Both the position numbers and the translations under genes were made by a program. This document shows, one piece after another, positions 14,367 to 15,989 of a stretch of 15,989 nucleotides of DNA. Below the pieces are notes generated by a model that saw only the letters and a program-made list of their open reading frames with translations, had not been told where the DNA came from and ran no database searches. The DNA lies in the NCBI GenBank assembly GCA_031426185.1, contig JANPKV010000017.1:1-15989 (forward strand), read 5' to 3'. The number at the start of each line of letters is the position of its first letter. The first letter of the stretch is position 1. The stretch comes from JAJNPS01 sp031426185 (lineage in GTDB: Bacteria > Pseudomonadota > Alphaproteobacteria > Rhodobacterales > Rhodobacteraceae).

Positions 14367-15395
14367 CTATCTTGCGCCCCAGGTGTCGGACAAGCGGTAG
14401 CCCTGGGGCCACGGATCGGTCGGGTCCAGCATGTGTTGATGCATGCCAGTGATCCATCCCCGCCCCGAGATTTCGGGGATAATGGCGGCCCGATCGCCCA
14501 CCTTGGTCTGGCCGACGATACGACCCTGGAAGGTGGAGCCGATGACAGAGACGATGGTCAGGCGGTCATCCAGACCCATTTCTCCCTTGGCATGAAGGAC
14601 GGCCATGCGGGCCGACAGCGCCGTGCCGGTGGGTGAGCGGTCGACTTTGCCGGGCTGCACGGCCACGGCGGAACCTGCAGTCAGGTTGTGGCCGTCGCGG
14701 GTGACGGGGCCTGCGAAAAGGCAAAAGGAAAAATGCGTCCAGTCGGGGTTTTCCGGGTGGTGAAAGCGCAGTTGCGCATTGGCGGCATTGGTGATCCTGA
14801 CGCCGGTCCGGGCGATGAAATGCGCCTCGTCCTCGACCAGGTTCAGGCCAAGGGCCGCCGCATCGACGATCACGAAACTGTCGCCGCCATAGGCGGTGTC
14901 GACCGTCAAGGTGCCAAGGCCCTCGACCTCGAGGCGCACACCCAGCTCGGCGGCAAAGCTTGGCAGGTTCTGCACGAAGATGCGTTCGGCCTTGCCATCC
15001 CGGCATTCGGCGCGGACCTGCACCAGCCCCCCCGGTGCCTCCAGCACCATCCGGGTTTCGGGTTCCTGCATCGGGATGATCCCGGCATCCAGCAGCACCG
15101 TGGCGACGCACATCGAATTTGATCCGGACATCGGCGGCGTGTCCTCCGGCTCCATGATGATGAAGGCGGCATCGGCGGCCGGGTTCTTGGGGGGAACCAA
15201 AAGGTTGAAATGGCGAAACACCCCGCCGCGCGGCTCGTTCAACAGGAAATTGCGCAGGGTCTGGTCTTTCGCGATCCAGCGGGACTGTTCCCACAGAGTG
15301 GCACCCGGCGGAGGCTGCACGCCGCCGACGATGACGTCTCCCACTTCGCCTTCGGCATGGGCCGAGATCACATGGATCGTCTTGGTGCTGCGCAT
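14367..15395 (-). CDS. Proline racemase family protein, probable trans-3-hydroxyproline dehydratase
   Basis: At 342 residues this has the usual family length. The two active-site motifs read MSGSNSMC, with Ser90 where racemases have the first Cys, and DRSPTGT (252-258), with Thr256 where they have the second Cys. Proline racemase and 4-hydroxyproline epimerase use two Cys; a Thr at the second site is typical of trans-3-hydroxy-L-proline dehydratases, which remove water to give pyrroline-2-carboxylate. GGDSFVIVDA (170-179) is a further conserved stretch. With Ser at the first site the enzyme is unlikely to be a racemase. GAGG lies 6 bases before the ATG, and the stop of the upstream aconitase X gene is only one base away, so the two are coupled. 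Dehydratase is the best reading, not proven. Confidence 0.85.
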   Translation of the reverse strand: MRSTKTIHVISAHAEGEVGDVIVGGVQPPPGATLWEQSRWIAKDQTLRNFLLNEPRGGVFRHFNLLVPPKNPAADAAFIIMEPEDTPPMSGSNSMCVATVLLDAGIIPMQEPETRMVLEAPGGLVQVRAECRDGKAERIFVQNLPSFAAELGVRLEVEGLGTLTVDTAYGGDSFVIVDAAALGLNLVEDEAHFIARTGVRITNAANAQLRFHHPENPDWTHFSFCLFAGPVTRDGHNLTAGSAVAVQPGKVDRSPTGTALSARMAVLHAKGEMGLDDRLTIVSVIGSTFQGRIVGQTKVGDRAAIIPEISGRGWITGMHQHMLDPTDPWPQGYRLSDTWGAR

Positions 15396-15396
15396 C

Positions 15397-15989
15397 CTAG
15401 TCCTCTTTCAACCAGTCGGGAGGGGAGGCGGGAGCCATCCCGGTTCGTGCCGTCTGCACGCAATCGGCCAATGAGCCGAACCGCACCTCGCGTCCCGACA
15501 AGCCCGGGGCGTAGTGGGCGTATTTGCCGGAATTCGTCATCAGGCTGCGGGCCTCGGGCGGCATCAGGGGCTCGGTGATCGAACACCAGCAGATATCGGG
15601 AAAGATCTGCGCCCCGAACGCCTCGAGCCGGGCGAGCGTGCCGTCGTGGCCGGCCTCCTTCAGCACGTTCTGGCCGACCGTGACGATGACGGCCGTGCTG
15701 TCGGCCCGGTGCCCCTGCGCCAGATCGGCGAGCGCGCGGCATTCGGTCAGGGAAAAATGCGGGCTGCCGAAAGCCACCAGATCGATCTGCCGGGGTCCCT
15801 GGTTCAGTTCGCCCCAGACACGGGCCAGATCTGCGCGCGTCACGGTCACACGATCTGCGGGAACCGGAAAGTCCGCTGCCTCGGGCGTGTGGCCCGCGAC
15901 ATGCAGCATGGGCGAAGCCGAGGTGGTGCCGAAGGCTGCGCACATCGCCTTCAGATCATCGCGTGAGGGCGTGGTCGCCTCCAGCCCGG
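15397..15989 (-). CDS. Aconitase X catalytic domain, C-terminal part (probable cis-3-hydroxyproline dehydratase), 5' end beyond window
   Basis: About 197 codons are visible and the frame is open at the window edge, so the start is not seen. The sequence carries aconitase X (DUF521) landmarks in order: SPMLHVAGHTPEA, VAFGSPHFSLTE, PDICWCSI, TNSGKYAHYAPGL and a late Cys in GSLADCV. The Cys of CWC and of ADCV are candidate iron-sulfur ligands. Aconitase X enzymes are dehydratases; those coupled to proline-racemase-family genes act on cis-3-hydroxy-L-proline, giving the same pyrroline-2-carboxylate as the trans-3 enzyme. The gene is first of the visible pair and ends one base before the racemase-family ATG. 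The small swivel domain (DUF126) is not visible in this part and could lie upstream or in a separate gene. Confidence 0.88.
   Translation of the reverse strand, partial: GLEATTPSRDDLKAMCAAFGTTSASPMLHVAGHTPEAADFPVPADRVTVTRADLARVWGELNQGPRQIDLVAFGSPHFSLTECRALADLAQGHRADSTAVIVTVGQNVLKEAGHDGTLARLEAFGAQIFPDICWCSITEPLMPPEARSLMTNSGKYAHYAPGLSGREVRFGSLADCVQTARTGMAPASPPDWLKED

Noticed and set aside
13957..14457. A 166-codon minus-strand reading before the small orphan gene.
   Set aside because: It runs out of phase through the racemase-family gene end, and its composition is that of a shadow frame.

Overview
The window is GC-rich alphaproteobacterial DNA, most likely from a Rhodobacteraceae member of the Paracoccus type. 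This is judged from codon use, from the resemblance of the transposase and integrase proteins to families common in that group, and from the catabolic and ABC-transport gene content. Several broken insertion sequences and a phage-type integrase mark it as an accessory, repeatedly rearranged region, perhaps a plasmid or genomic island.

Left part (1-2930): a frameshifted IS481-type transposase pseudogene on the minus strand; an orphan minus-strand gene whose C-terminal half has the His-Gly and Asp-Ser-Cys signature expected of a caspase-like (clan CD) cysteine peptidase fold; a decayed IS6-type transposase remnant; and about 500 bp with no convincing gene.

Middle left (2928-5925): a LysR regulator transcribed divergently from a three-gene set (DoxX membrane protein, DODA/LigB-type extradiol dioxygenase, NmrA-like NAD(P)-binding protein). 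A perfect 17-bp inverted repeat of the T-N11-A type lies directly before the lysR start. The set looks like a catechol/quinone-handling module.

Centre (6088-6818): a complete small tyrosine recombinase on the minus strand. Its leader carries 10-bp tandem repeats that form a textbook four-tract G-quadruplex motif on the coding strand, two bases before the Shine-Dalgarno sequence.

Middle right (7003-12823): a LacI-type regulator divergent from a tightly coupled operon. The operon encodes a periplasmic binding protein, an ATPase, two permeases (all of the spermidine/putrescine-like ABC class) and a purine-nucleoside/methylthioadenosine-phosphorylase-like enzyme with altered base-binding positions. 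A perfect 18-bp palindrome between the two transcription units is the likely LacI operator.

Right part (12868-15989): a second IS6-type transposase remnant in the same orientation as the first, a Cys-rich coding remnant, a small His/Asp-rich orphan gene with its own promoter-like and SD sequences, then a minus-strand pair: a proline-racemase-family enzyme with a Ser/Thr active-site pair, and the C-terminal part of an aconitase X gene running off the window edge. That pair points to 3-hydroxyproline catabolism.
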